A stretch of DNA of 64,000 bases from assembly GCF_024868665.1 (NCBI RefSeq), contig NC_079895.1, positions 22,987,011 through 23,051,010 of the forward strand, read 5' to 3'. A program made the position numbers and the translations under genes. The notes below the pieces were generated by a model, which was not told the origin of the DNA, did no database searches, and saw only the letters and a program-made list of their open reading frames with translations. Shown one piece after another: positions 45,845 to 56,951 of this stretch (within the stretch, counting starts at the first letter, position 1; each line of letters starts with the position of its first letter). The stretch comes from Triplophysa rosa. Taxonomy: Eukaryota > Chordata > Actinopteri > Cypriniformes > Nemacheilidae.

Positions 45845-46355
45845 GGCCTGATCCGTCCGAAAATCATAAGCAATGCTCTGACACGGAGCCATCAACCTCC
45901 CAGGTTATGTCAAGCCCTGGTCCATTTATCTTGAGATGTTTTAAGTTTAAGTTTCAGTTCAGTGAAGCACTTTAGGCACCAACACTTTTTCAGTAAGTTA
46001 CCTTTCTTGTAGAATTGTGCTTCAAATAAAGAACTTTATGTTGACCAGATTGTTAGTTAATCCTTTACAAGTCAATTTTGCCTATATGGACAGCGATTTA
46101 AAAAAAAGAGAACTGGTAAAACTGCGGTGTTAAATGCGATGCGGTCGAAAATTTGGGTGCACCTAACTTTTGTGCTGGTGCACCTAAGAAAAAAGTTAGG
46201 TGCACCAGTGCAGCCAGTGCAAAAAGTTAGTCTAGAGCCCTGCTACCTACTCTGCGCCAGCGCGCCATGTGTGCTTATCTCACATATGCGGTAGAGAGAG
46301 AAGTTTCTGGGAGAAGGGGAAGCACAAGACACCTCCTGTGTCTCCACGTGATTTA

Positions 46356-46723
46356 CAATAAAGCAATAAGCCCCAAGAAGCAGTGGGTTACAGTGCATTT
46401 TATAACAGCTAAGGGCGTCTAAAACCCCGTAGCTGTTATAAAATGCACTGTAACCCACTGCTTCTCGGGGCTTATTGCTTTTATAAAACGGTTATTCCAT
46501 ATGCTTAGCAAGGTTTCATAAAATAAAGTAAATAAAATGATATTTAGGCTATGTGGTGCGGTCAGCCGTTATATATTGAGGTATTTTATAACGGCTTAGA
46601 ACTCCGCTCAGCCAATCAGAATCAAGGACCAGAACTGACCGTTTTATAATGAGGTATTTTATAACGGCTTAGAACTCCGCTCAGCCAATCAGAATCAAGG
46701 ACCAGAACTGACCGTTTTATAAA
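46356..46723. mobile_element. palindromic MITE copy 2, with internal tandem duplication
   Basis: The inverted arms match 37008-37310 (AAGCAGTGGGTTACAGTGCA versus TGCACTGTAACCCACTGCTT). The tail segment GAGGTATTTTATAACGGCTT ... GACCGTTTTATAAT occurs twice head-to-tail (46578-46650 and 46651-46722, period 73). It is inserted in element A. Confidence 0.88.
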
Positions 46724-46819
46724 GCGTCTTATTTTCCCTCACAATCGCCGTTAAAACACAGCAGACTTGAAGCGTGACAGCTGGCCAGTCACCCCGAAAC
46801 TCATTACAAAGGCAAGCAC

Positions 46820-47828
46820 TAGAGGTCGACCCATATTGGATTTTGCCGATAACGATAACTAAGGTGGTCAGTACCTACCGATAACTATTAATTACCAATA
46901 GTTTTTTTAATGGTTTATTTCAAATAAAAAACACACAAAGTAAATTAGCAATGAAGTGTATTACATCAATAAACACGTTGCTTGAACCACTAAACTGTAT
47001 TGTACTTTTAAATAAAACACATAAATATTAACTACATTAATAAATATTAAACTCCAGTGTATGATATAAACAAAATTATAAGTAGATAATTTCTAAAATA
47101 TTAATAATTTAAAACATTCTTGGCACCAAACTAGCAGAATGACTGATCCATTGTAATATTTTACAATAACTGTTGTGTTCACATGCGTGTTTGTTTACAT
47201 TAAAAACGAATGTCATTAACATTAGCCGTTCGTGCTGTCTCTGTCATCTGTTTTCCATTTCGGAGGCGGATCTCATGCACACACACACGCACACAATACT
47301 CACAAATGCCTATCCATAGTTACAATAATAAAATTTAAACATTTCTGCATGTATTTTTGTCACCATGTTATAACTTCTTAAGCTAACGTTAATAGGCTAC
47401 TAATGTTAGCGTGCTCTCAGCCCTGTCGGCAAAAATACTGCTGTTCCCCATTAAATGCAGCATATAGTTAATAAATGAATTACTTTGTAACATCATGTTT
47501 ACTGCAACTGGCTCAACCTTGATATTGTGAAACTTTTAAACCTCCATCTGATGTATTCCGCTCCGTGCAGACTGTGGTATCACTTCTCCAAACCATAAAC
47601 TGTATAGCTCCAAACCAAACAGGCTGTCAGTTTTATTTCCACCTCTAGAGGTCGCTGTTTTACACTATACTCGGAATTCTCCACCTGCTATCACAGTAGA
47701 GCTTTCCCTGCTGCGTCTGGATCAAATGCAACCAGGAAAAACTATCGGTGGGGATTATTGCCGATAGCCGATAGTTCAAATTATCGTTATCGGTGCCGAT
47801 TAATCGGCAAAAACGATGAATCGGTCGA
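46820..47828. mobile_element. hAT element D (TAGAGGTCGACC...), right end clipped
   Basis: The left end TAGAGGTCGACCCATATTGG is followed by CCGATAACGATAAC. The right side reads GCCGATTAATCGGC then CGGTCGA and stops at 47828, where A-family sequence (AACGTTTTTATATG) resumes. The last bases of the terminus and the second target duplication are missing. It is related to the relic at 6841-8469. Confidence 0.75.
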
Positions 47829-48383
47829 AACGTTTTTATATGTCAATGTTAATTTATCCGCTAACGTGAGCTGCCGCATAACGTGATATGGAACATAAAG
47901 CCAAAATAATTTCATTTTAAGGTCAAGTAAATTATGTCAAAACAGTTCAATCTTTGTATGGAAATTTTAATTACACCATTTAAATTAGTTAAACCAGATA
48001 GATTTTAGTAGACTAAATATAATGTAGATTTTGTCAACTAAAACTAAAATGATGGGGATGACTAAAATATGACCAAAACTAAATTGCATTTTAGTCAAAA
48101 GACAGTAGTACTACGGCAGGTTCAGCTAAGCCTTAAAATGTTAAAATTCTTTATTAAGTTTATGTGCAACAAAAAAAGTTACTCAAATTGTTAATATTTT
48201 GAAAATAAATGTTATTTGAATTTCAGTTTCATTTTTTAATTTTGTTCAAAATATTGTGATGTGTATCGTATCGTGAACCCAGCATCGAGATATGTACCGA
48301 ATCGTGAGCTGAGTGCATCATTACACCCCTATTCTTGACTGATCCAAATTCATTTGCAAATAACTTAAACGTCCAGTCAGTGA

Positions 48384-48652
48384 AATCTAGCGGCAAGGTT
48401 GCGAATTGCAACCAACCAATTGCTCACTCCACCCCTTCCTCCCGGTCGAAACACTACTACGGCTGACAGAACATGCCGAATTATATGCACGGGGACCCGC
48501 GGTGTATGTAGATAGAAATAGCTCATTCTAACGTAATAAAAACATAACGCTTCATTGAGTAAGCTCTTTATACACATCTGAATACATAGTTATGTATATT
48601 ATATTGCATTTCTGTCAATAGATCCTCCAAAAAATTATACACTGGACAATTA
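48384..48652. mobile_element. MITE, inverted copy of the 13279-13673 family
   Basis: AATCTAGCGGCAAGGTTGCG, GGACCCGCGGTGTATGTAGA, ATTGCATTTCTGTCAATAGA and TTATACACTGGAC correspond to the 13279 copy read in reverse. Terminal bases are partly lost. Confidence 0.7.
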
Positions 48653-49039
48653 AGGCTGAAACGGGGGCAAAGCCCCTAAGGCCTCATCAAACACCTGAAG
48701 CCACCTGAAAACAGTTTAAGATGAGATCATCTGAGCACACAAATATCAAGTTCAATCAGAAAATAAATAATTCTGCACACAAAATCACAAATTATCAAAT
48801 TTTAAGAATTTAAAGGTGTTGAATACAATTACCATGAAGAAACAAAAATGTAGAATATATGAACAAAAGACTGTAACCTTTGCCTCTAGGCAATATCTCT
48901 GTTCAAGTCAAATGATCATACTGAAGGTCTGGGAACCATTCCAATCACAACCAATCACATTTCATTTTGTGCCGTCATATTTAGGTGTATGGAAAATGTC
49001 CCTACAGTAACAGACCGGTTTACAGACCGGGCATCGTGA

Positions 49040-50595
49040 GTTTATGATGTGAACCTCACATAATTTTAAGAATACAGCTTTTAGTTGATCGGCATGAATT
49101 CTCTTCTAAGAATTCTCAGTTTAAGATTCACCAAAACACCCATCCCTTCTTCCCATTTTGCAACAACAAAATTATATTAACCCTGCATATGCTAAAAAAA
49201 ACAGTTCCAACATCATGCCAACTGACTTTTTTTAATAACCTAAAATGAAAAGATTCATCCCAGGCAAACATTAATAAGATTACCCTGAGGCGGTTTTCGA
49301 ACTTGGCTTTTAATTTTCAGAAAGCAGTGCTTATTCAGGTGGGAGAAGAAGCAGGGAGTCACAGGTCTACACGCATACCTGCACTCATACCAGGCTCCAT
49401 CTGTTCCGCAGGAAACATGAATGAACTTTGACCTTGAGAACAGTGGTCCAGAACCCCGCTGTGTACCTGGGCAAAGGATGACGTTCAGTATTAAAACAGG
49501 AGTGCACAGACAGACTCCCAACTGTTCTTATGAACAGAGGCCAATTGTCACATACTTGACTATTGGCAATCGCACCCAAATAACAGCCCACAAATACAAC
49601 ACAGTCCACTACCACGAACCAGGAAGTACATGAATTAACACACACCTGGATGCACACTTATACAGTCTGTTTTAGTGAAACCAGTGATAGATTGAGGCCT
49701 TAAAGGAATAGTTCAACCGGTAAATCATCCGTCATCATTTATTAACTCAGGTCATTTAAAACCCTGTCTATGACTTCCTTCTGTGGAACACAGAATGATT
49801 CTGTCAATAAGAACAACATACTTTTTGCCTAACAAGCCCGAGACAAATATTTGACTTCATAAGATAAGAGGATGTCAAAACTGATATATCCATAAAACAA
49901 ACATTTACATTGTGGTGAACAATGTACTGTACAATGTTGTAGATTAAGGTGTGAACAGCAAAAAAAAGTGCTAGTCCGACAGATTTTTGCATATTTAACT
50001 CAAGACTTTATTGAACAACCCAATGGCTGCTGCATGGAACAAAAGACTTCCTGTCTGTTTTCAGGCATCATGCAATCAGTTTGTCATTGAATGTGCTCCT
50101 TTGTCTGAGCTGTATGCCAAGTAAAGGAGGGAATTCATTCTGTATGACAGAGTATAGACTGGAAAGTAATCTCTCTTCAGCAACTGCGTCCAATGTGCTA
50201 TGGAAGTATCTGATAATAATAGTCTCACTCAAACTGCTGTATGAAGATACCACGGTAAAGATGATGGCACTGGCCATAACAGATGTCCAATAGGATGTAC
50301 AGATGATTTGGACTCGAACATGGTGCGCCCCTTTGACCAAAGTCCTCTTCCGGAGCCTGTTTAAAGGAAGTGTTTGACAGACACTTCTGAATTTACAGAA
50401 TTTACAAACGCACATCAGAACCAACAACTATGAGACCCTATCTGTGAAACCCAGGCTAAAGTAACACAATCTCATTATGAGATGAGCATTTAGTAGTTTC
50501 AGCCATAAAATCACAAAAAAAGGTAATGCTTATTTATTTCTGAATGACAGATATGATTGATGTTAAGATACAGTATTTAACTTTTTATTTAAAAT
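49040..50595. other. unassigned stretch
   Basis: 49700-49800 (TTAAAGGAATAGTTCAACCG, CGTCATCATTTATTAACTCA) is a fragment of the AAAGGGATAGTT MITE family. The rest has no recognised exon. Open frames at 49255-49657 and 50068-50427 overlap on both strands without motifs. Confidence 0.4.
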
Positions 50596-50603
50596 ATTGA
50601 AAT

Positions 50604-50893
50604 AAGAGATGTGCAGATACTAAATTTATCCACCGATACCGCTAGCCGGTTATTCAGAGGGATATCTGCCGAAACAGATTCGGAAGATTAAATGAATATT
50701 TCTTAACTTTCTGAATGTCATTAATTCATATAATGACTATTAATACTGAATAGTGAAAATTAATTGCCTGTCCGCTTTTGTCTGACTGGATATTTCGGCC
50801 ATGATTCTCGGCTCTTTTTAACCCATTTGCCATTTTATAAATTGCTTTTATTGATTGATACAGCTTATTGACCGATATATTGGTGCATCTCTA
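50604..50893. mobile_element. short hAT MITE (290 bp)
   Basis: The left end is AAGAGATGTGCAGATAC and the right end is CGATATATTGGTGCATCTCTA. The perfect 8-bp duplication ATTGAAAT is at 50596-50603 and 50894-50901. No coding capacity. Confidence 0.88.
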
Positions 50894-50901
50894 ATTGAAA
50901 T

Positions 50902-52280
50902 AAATTATTTTAAGTTCAATTTAACTGAAATTAATCACGCTATTGAAACTACATTTTATTATTTTTCACAAAACAATGTTTTATGGTTTCCTGAACATTG
51001 ACTATAATCTTTAAAATGGCCTTACTGGGTCAATATTTAAGAAATCAAGATAATTTCACAGAATGTTCTTTACATTATAAAGAATGATTAACATGGGAAT
51101 AAGCGTTTTCTCAGGCAGTTACATATAAATTACTATGGCCAAAAAAATACATTTTAGAACATTAGATGAAATGCAGAGGCTATTACCTCTGAATTTCTAT
51201 ACAATTTAAGAAAAATGAAGAATGAATCTATACACGTAGCAGAATCTTATTTTGATAGAGGTTTTCCAAAGGCTGAGGAGTAAGATCTAACTGCGATATA
51301 GAGCTAAATGAAATAAGAGCTCGTGTCAAAACCACAGGGCTCAAAAAAGTTGCAGGAAAGCCAAACCGCCTCAGCAGCTCTCTATGACAAATTACTTTGA
51401 ACTCTGCATCTCAAAGACATCCTTCTACCTCCGCTCACAGCAGGGCCGAGACCTCTGAAGAGATGCCTGCGAGCAGCAAGGTCTCTGCTCAGCAAACACT
51501 GTCAACAAGCCAGCACATGGCAGATTCACCCAGATATTTCCAGGTGAAACAAACAAACACTCATATCTGTCACATCTCATTTAGAAAAAGCGAGGGTAAT
51601 GTTGATCCAGCTTGGAAATGGCATTTTCTTCTTTGGTAAATAAACAAAGAAATCAGGAATTCAAGCCTTTTTATTGTACTGATAATAAAAACTCACTTTT
51701 TAGTTCAACTTCAAGTAAAATTGAGAATAATAGTTTCTGTTTCAATTTTTTTATTTTTATGACCTTTTTATTATGTATAGGCGATCTGAGAGCGAAGAAA
51801 AATCATCGGAGTAAGATTCAAGCTCACATTGCCCAAATAAACACTATAGCTCAATGTCAAAGCATGCGAGAATATACGTATAAGCAATTTAATGAAAATA
51901 TATTCCAAATCTATTGAAAATCAGTCACTTTATATTAACAACACAACAAAAAAATATTTTTAACTTTGTAATTATTATATGATTACAAATACATAACAGA
52001 ATCAGCATATAAAATCTAAGGCTCCTAGAAACAGTGACTAATGTTTACTGGAAAGATTACCAAAAACTCACATGAGTTCATGAGAAATACTCTTACAAAA
52101 CAACAGGAAGCAGTACTTGTCATGTCAAAAACAAGAACAAACCAGTGAGCAGGCTGCATGAGCTTGTGCATATACGACTTCAAACTGAAATGCATGACCA
52201 CATCCATTAAATCACACAACTTAAAATAATACGCAACCGATTGTTATTGACAGTTAAAAAAGCCATTGCAGGGTACACAC
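50902..52280. other. unassigned AT-rich stretch
   Basis: No element ends or exons recognised. Short frames at 51397-51917 have no family motif. Confidence 0.35.
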
Positions 52281-52420
52281 TACTGTAAAAACTGCTGGCT
52301 TATTAACCCATATGCTGGGTTGAGACCGATGGGTACACAAACTCGTTGATTTGACCCATATTTGGGTTGGCAACTGTCTGTAACCCAACAACGCTGGTTT
52401 GTGCATGCGGCTGTTAAAGA
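52281..52420. repeat. AACCCA/TGGGTT MITE-like repeat
   Basis: ACTGTAAAAACTGCTGGCTT, ATTAACCCATATGCTGGGTT, GACCCATATTTGGGTTGGCA: a familiar fish repeat terminus. An inverted relative is at 62005-62090 (AACTCAACCATTGGGTTTGT, AATAACCCAGCATTTTTAGA). Confidence 0.6.
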
Positions 52421-53201
52421 GAGGGTAAGTTCCTTTAAAGTTAACATGAGTATTTGTTAATCTTATATTTATATGTTTAGATAACTTTGGATGTATCATC
52501 AATTATTTGTTATAATTGGTGTTACCGATACAGTGAAGTGGGGCTTGCCGCACTGATAGTTTTCTGTCAGAACCATGCGAGTTTTCGGTTTTCGTGTAGT
52601 TGTACACTTAACATATCGAACCTTATTTGTTTACCCAGACAGAGTATATTACTTAACAGAGTTCAGTGGCTTTTTACTTGACTATAATGAAGTAAACCTG
52701 GTTTGAAGCAAGCGGCAATGCCTAAGCTTCCGACACGCCCTCCGTCAAGCGCTGACGCCATGTGAATCCAGCGTAACAGTACTTTAGGTTACTTTGATAC
52801 TTGCTAAACATGAACAAACGAGTTGGTCAGTAACACCATTCTGAATAAATTACAATGCATACTGTTAAAATGAATACATGTAAAATACACCACATTTGTC
52901 TATCAGAATTTATGAATCAACACTACATATCCTATATATACCCTCTTATACTGCAATTTCTTTGAAGCGGCCCTAACACACGCAGTTTCTGACAATCTCG
53001 TATTAATCTTGAGTACCTATAGAGTAGTATTGCATACTTCGTATCTTCGAAGAGTATTTAGTTAGATCACATTTATAAAAGATAGATACAGCTGTACGAT
53101 TATTTCCGAAAGCATACGGCGCGTGCGGGGGGGAGGGGTAGGCTGAACTAAAGCACGTGCGCACCCATTGCCAAGAAAACACAGACATCAGTTTCACTCA
53201 C

Positions 53202-53336
53202 CGCATGCGGTTCATGTCCAGCATCTTTTAGCGCTGGGATGGCTCCATATATCAGTTTCAAACGATCTCCAAATCCAGCGTTATATCCACCGTTTATATA
53301 ACATTCATCACCCAAATGCAGTGAACAAACAAACAC
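53202..53336 (-). pseudogene. THAP-domain exon (C-terminal half of the finger)
   Basis: This 45-codon minus-strand exon has acceptor GCGAAGTTCAG before 53336 and donor GTGAGT after 53202. It reads VFVCSLHLGDECYINGGYNA, GFGDRLKLIYGAIPALKD and AGHEPHA. The C-x2-H pair (VCSLH) and the ending L.L..GAIPAL correspond to the second zinc-ligand pair and terminal AVPT-like motif of a THAP domain. The final THAP motif is slightly altered (AIPAL). No exon with the first CxxC pair was found on the minus strand beyond 53340. It is divergent from the pseudogene at 53700-55166. It is probably a transposon-borne or decayed gene copy. Confidence 0.6.
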
Positions 53337-53352
53337 CTGAACTTCGCAAAGG

Positions 53353-53379
53353 TATGCTCTCTCTCTCTCTCTCTCTCTC
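53353..53379. repeat. (CT)n microsatellite
   Basis: Twelve or more CT repeats just upstream of the THAP exon. Confidence 0.95.
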
Positions 53380-53699
53380 CTGCACACAAGTGAAAGTGAT
53401 GTCTGCGCATGCTCTTTCTCCTGCTCTCCTTGCTGCCGCGTGGGCGTGCCGCATGCTTTTCCGGGAGAATTGTCCAATAAGGGACTAAGAAAAATTGTTA
53501 CGAAACAGTTTTATATGTTCGAAAAAACTTTCCGAAACCTGTACGATCGCTGGGGGAGTGTATCGAGCACAGAAATACTACGTAATACACCCAACTCGTT
53601 TTTTGACAAGTTGACCATGTTAAGCATGAGAAGACAGCACGTTTAACATTGTAAAGAAGTCAGAATGCATGACACACCGTTGCACCACCCCTTTAAAGG

Positions 53700-55166
53700 A
53701 ATCAATCACAAATCCTGACACAATTACCAGAGAAGTAACCGAAATACCAAGTGATAAGCAGCATGGTCCTGAGTCCAGGATATCTGTGGAGAAAGTGTTT
53801 GCATTTGTAGGTTTACTTTTTCTTAAGTAACTTGTCTGTTTTACTAGTCAATATTAAATGGTTACCAATGAAGAAACCTAGTTTTTAATTGAGAGGATTC
53901 TGTTTAAGTACCATATGTTTGTTTTTTAAATATAAGACATTCTTCAGGCCACACCTGATGGCAAAGATATTGTTGAAGAGAAGCACTGCATTTCACTTCA
54001 TGAGAGACGAGCCATGGTTTGGATTTTGGTGTCACATCTGATTAAGCACTATGGAAAAAACTAAGTACACTTTATTGCTAAAGAAAAATGTAAAGTGTGT
54101 TCGTGTGCATTTTTAATTGATAAAGTGCATTACTTTTGTTGCCTTTCGTCAATCTGCAGGTACAAAAGAGTTTAACAGTTTCCGTGCCTTAAGGACTGCC
54201 TTAATTAAGAACTGGGCAAATATGTGAGCGCAGTGTGATAAACTTGGGTTATTAAACTAACTAATAATTAAATTGAATAATTTGTTAATTCACCTAAAAA
54301 TGTAGATATTTAGGGTGTCTGCCCAGCAGAATAGCATATTTTCTAATCCTGTCTGGGTCGAAATCTGGGTCGAAATCACAGACCTCCACAGGCTTCTTGG
54401 AGGAGCGCCTTTGTAATGTACGCAAAAGGCTCTATAGATGGAGACCAAATCCAAGTTCATCAGACAACCCAGGAGAAACCAAAGTTGAAGAGATCTTAGG
54501 GAGGTAATAATTTAAAGTGCTGATAGATCTGGATAGAAACATACAGTTGTTTCTTGTTTTATTTCATTTTATTATTCCATTTCATTTATCTCATTTATTA
54601 CATTATTCATTTATCATATATTCATTTCATTCATATGACTCACAACGGAGTTGATATTTCCGGATTTAATAAGTTCCTGACGGGGAGAGATCTAGTGAAA
54701 CTGGACTCAAATTTTAGATTTATAAGATCTGCAAGCCATATCCCATAGTTGGATCTATCAGTGCTATACAAAGCTTCAACAATGTTTTAATTGTGCATGT
54801 GTGTCACTGGTTTATATTTTCTCATTTAGTTTCCTAAATCAATTTTTTTGTGATTACATTTTTGCTCAGAGTCAACTGTGGACGTAGAAAGAGCGGTTCA
54901 AATGACTGAGTGGCCACCAGGTCAAGGGAGTATCCACGTCTCCCCGACACTCCGGGCATGGTGGGTTTAAATTTGAAATTTGAAGTTCAGTTTGATTGTT
55001 AAACACAATAACTTTATTTGCTGTATCTTCTTCTTGTACTCTTGAAATCCCAGGACTTTTCAGTTTTGAATCCTCACTGCCTGTCTTTAAGGCTAAGATT
55101 CTGCAGTTTTCCAGCCAAGAGAAGCAGGCTCTTCATCTACTTTCCAACATAGAAACCATGTCAGCA
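53700..55166 (+). pseudogene. decayed multi-exon gene copy, SAMD3-like fish repeat family
   Basis: Exon-like blocks on the plus strand keep splice borders and partial frames. About 53703-53807 reads EVTEIPSDKQHGPESRISVE. The block 53948-54063, after acceptor TTCTTCAG, gives EEKHCISLHERRAMVWILVS HLIKHYGKN then a stop. About 54182-54225 gives FPCLKDCLN then a stop. 54384-54503 reads TGFLEERLCNVRKRLYRW, ending in GTAATA. The blocks 54871-54960 (STVDVERAVQMTEWPPGQ) and 55054-55166 (LFSFESSLPVFKAKILQF, then GTAATT) follow. The order (RRxMVxILVSHLI, FPxLKD, TGxLEERLxNVRKRL) matches abundant fish genes annotated as sterile-alpha-motif-domain-containing 3-like. At least two in-frame stops and a frame change show it is not functional. 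Confidence 0.5.
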
Positions 55167-55169
55167 GGT

Positions 55170-56282
55170 AATTGGGATTAAAGGGGTTAGTTCATCTAAC
55201 AATCATAATTTTGTCATTAATATATCCATGTTTGCCTAGATCACGTTACAGATGCAGTTCTTAAAGGGATATTTCAATAAACATATTGACAGCGCTATTA
55301 ACGTTAATGTCTACATTCCGTCATCACTCGGGCTGCACACACACTGATGCTTGCTTTCCAGCAAATGACGGTAACAAAAGCTTCCGCATAGAGGAGCGAC
55401 ATCCTATTGGCTCAAAACGAAAAAGGCTGCATTCGTCACCAGAACTTACGAAAGCAAGCATCAGTGCACGCACATCCCGAGGGATAACGTTCACAGATGA
55501 TTAATTTATCAATGCATAAAACAAGGTCAGCAGAGTAATAAAATCCGACCATAGCATTTGGACTTACAAACTCTGGATCATTGATCAAAGATCAACACCG
55601 TGTAAGGTCACCCTTGCTGCTTTTAGCAAATGGAGGATTTCCTGCCCTAAAGAATCGGCAATGACCTACTCACACCAAAGCTCAGGGGTTTACACACTTT
55701 CTAAAACTAAATAACACTTGCTTTGTGTACGTCTAATTGAAGTTCATTCAGCTTCATTGAGGTCTAGAGCCAACCCAGATAAATTGACCCTCCTGCTTGG
55801 AGGTCTGACCCAGAACTTTAGTGTTTGTCTGTCATCTAAAATGACACTCTCCCATCTCCCCTGGGTCAGAGTCTGGCTGATGTTATGCAGCGGCTGCCCC
55901 TGACACCTGACATCCCATTAGACATCACCACATAGAGCCGTGTAAAGCAGTGCGGTGTAGTGGCACAAGGGGCTGTGTGTGAGGCATCCGTCCCTCAGTC
56001 ACTATAATGGACAGCTTGGCAGCTTCACGCTCCACCAGCCATAGAAACACTGGGCTACTGAGGCATTTTTTTTCGAGGGTGAAAATATGAACCGCACAAA
56101 GGCAAGAAAATGTTGACTGTGATTTTCATACAATGTCGCTACTAAATTGGAAAAAATTCTATACTCGTGTACTGATTCATTTCTCTTCTCGGCTGCCGTC
56201 AGAGCAGTGGTTGTTATGCTATAAGCATTTCAAGAGTTGGCGATTTGGTATAAATTTGTATATTGTGACTTGAAGCTGGGTG
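55170..56282. other. unassigned stretch
   Basis: Contains no recognised element ends or exons. The open frames at 55286-55504 and 55718-55903 are featureless. Confidence 0.35.
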
Positions 56283-56290
56283 ATATCATA

Positions 56291-56943
56291 TAGGGATGCA
56301 CGATAAATTATCGTCCATATTGGTATCGGCCGATAAATGGTCATTTTGAGTGTTATCGGTATCGGCCGATAATAAAATTTAGGCCGATAAATTATAGCAG
56401 ATACATTTTGAATCATTTTCTCTGGTTAAACCACTTCAGCTGCACACTGCCCACAGTTAAACCCAGTACAATATTGTCCTTCTGTCATGATCATTCACTT
56501 ATTAGCAAAACATTGTTAATGTAGGTACAGTATGTAGATATTTATGAATGTGTAAATTATAGGAACAAAAGCATATTTTTTTTAAAGCCGATTGCCGTCC
56601 GAATGCTTTCTGTCTTGACACATGTTAGACATTGGAAGAACATCTTTTATTTGGTAATTAAATAAACATACCAGAAAAGTTTAAAAGTTAAAGAATCTTT
56701 AATTAGTGTAAAGTTTGCTTGGTACATGATTTTCTGGGAAAAAGAGAACTAATGGTTACCTTGTTTTCTGCAGTGAATGTTTTCAAATAAAAGCAGCTGT
56801 ACACTTTTTGCCTTTTGTTTCTGTCTCAGAAGACGTAATATTAATATTTAGATACTGTATGTCAGCCGATATATCGATTATCGGCTTTCAGTGTCAAATA
56901 ATTATCGGTTATCGGCCAAAATTTACATATCGGTGCATCCCTA
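56291..56943. mobile_element. hAT element (TAGGGATGCACGATAAATTATCG...), 653 bp
   Basis: The left end is TAGGGATGCACGATAAATTA with TCGGCCGATAAATGG. The right end is ATTATCGGTTATCGGCC then CGGTGCATCCCTA. The perfect 8-bp duplication ATATCATA is at 56283-56290 and 56944-56951. No coding sequence. The target itself (AGCTGGGTGATATCATAT) may be an older hAT end. Confidence 0.94.
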
Positions 56944-56951
56944 ATATCATA

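Larger units (their letters stand above)
43498..46242. mobile_element. hAT-type element B (CAGGGCTCTAGA...), nested in A
   Basis: The left end is CAGGGCTCTAGAGTGCGACC and the right end is AAGTTAGTCTAGAGCCCTG, flanked by CTACC on both sides. The A-family sequence GGTCAAGAC...CTACCTACTCTGCG resumes after it. It contains a SINE fragment and element C. The open frame at 43906-44244 is not recognisable as transposase. A roughly 30-bp inverted repeat (GATGCGATCTGGGAAAACCC at 43908 and its mirror near 44710-44740) lies inside. Confidence 0.8.
43420..48331. mobile_element. hAT element A (TAGGGGTGTAACGATAC...), 4.9 kb nest
   Basis: The left end is TAGGGGTGTAACGATACTCT. The right end ATTACACCCCTA is preceded by inverted copies of the 30011 terminus (CGAATCGTGAGCTGAGTG). 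Duplication TTCTTGAC is at 43412-43419 and 48332-48339. It is the same family as 30011-33538 in opposite orientation. Aligning the two by eye shows younger insertions at 43498-46242, 46356-46723 and 46820-47828. Confidence 0.92.
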
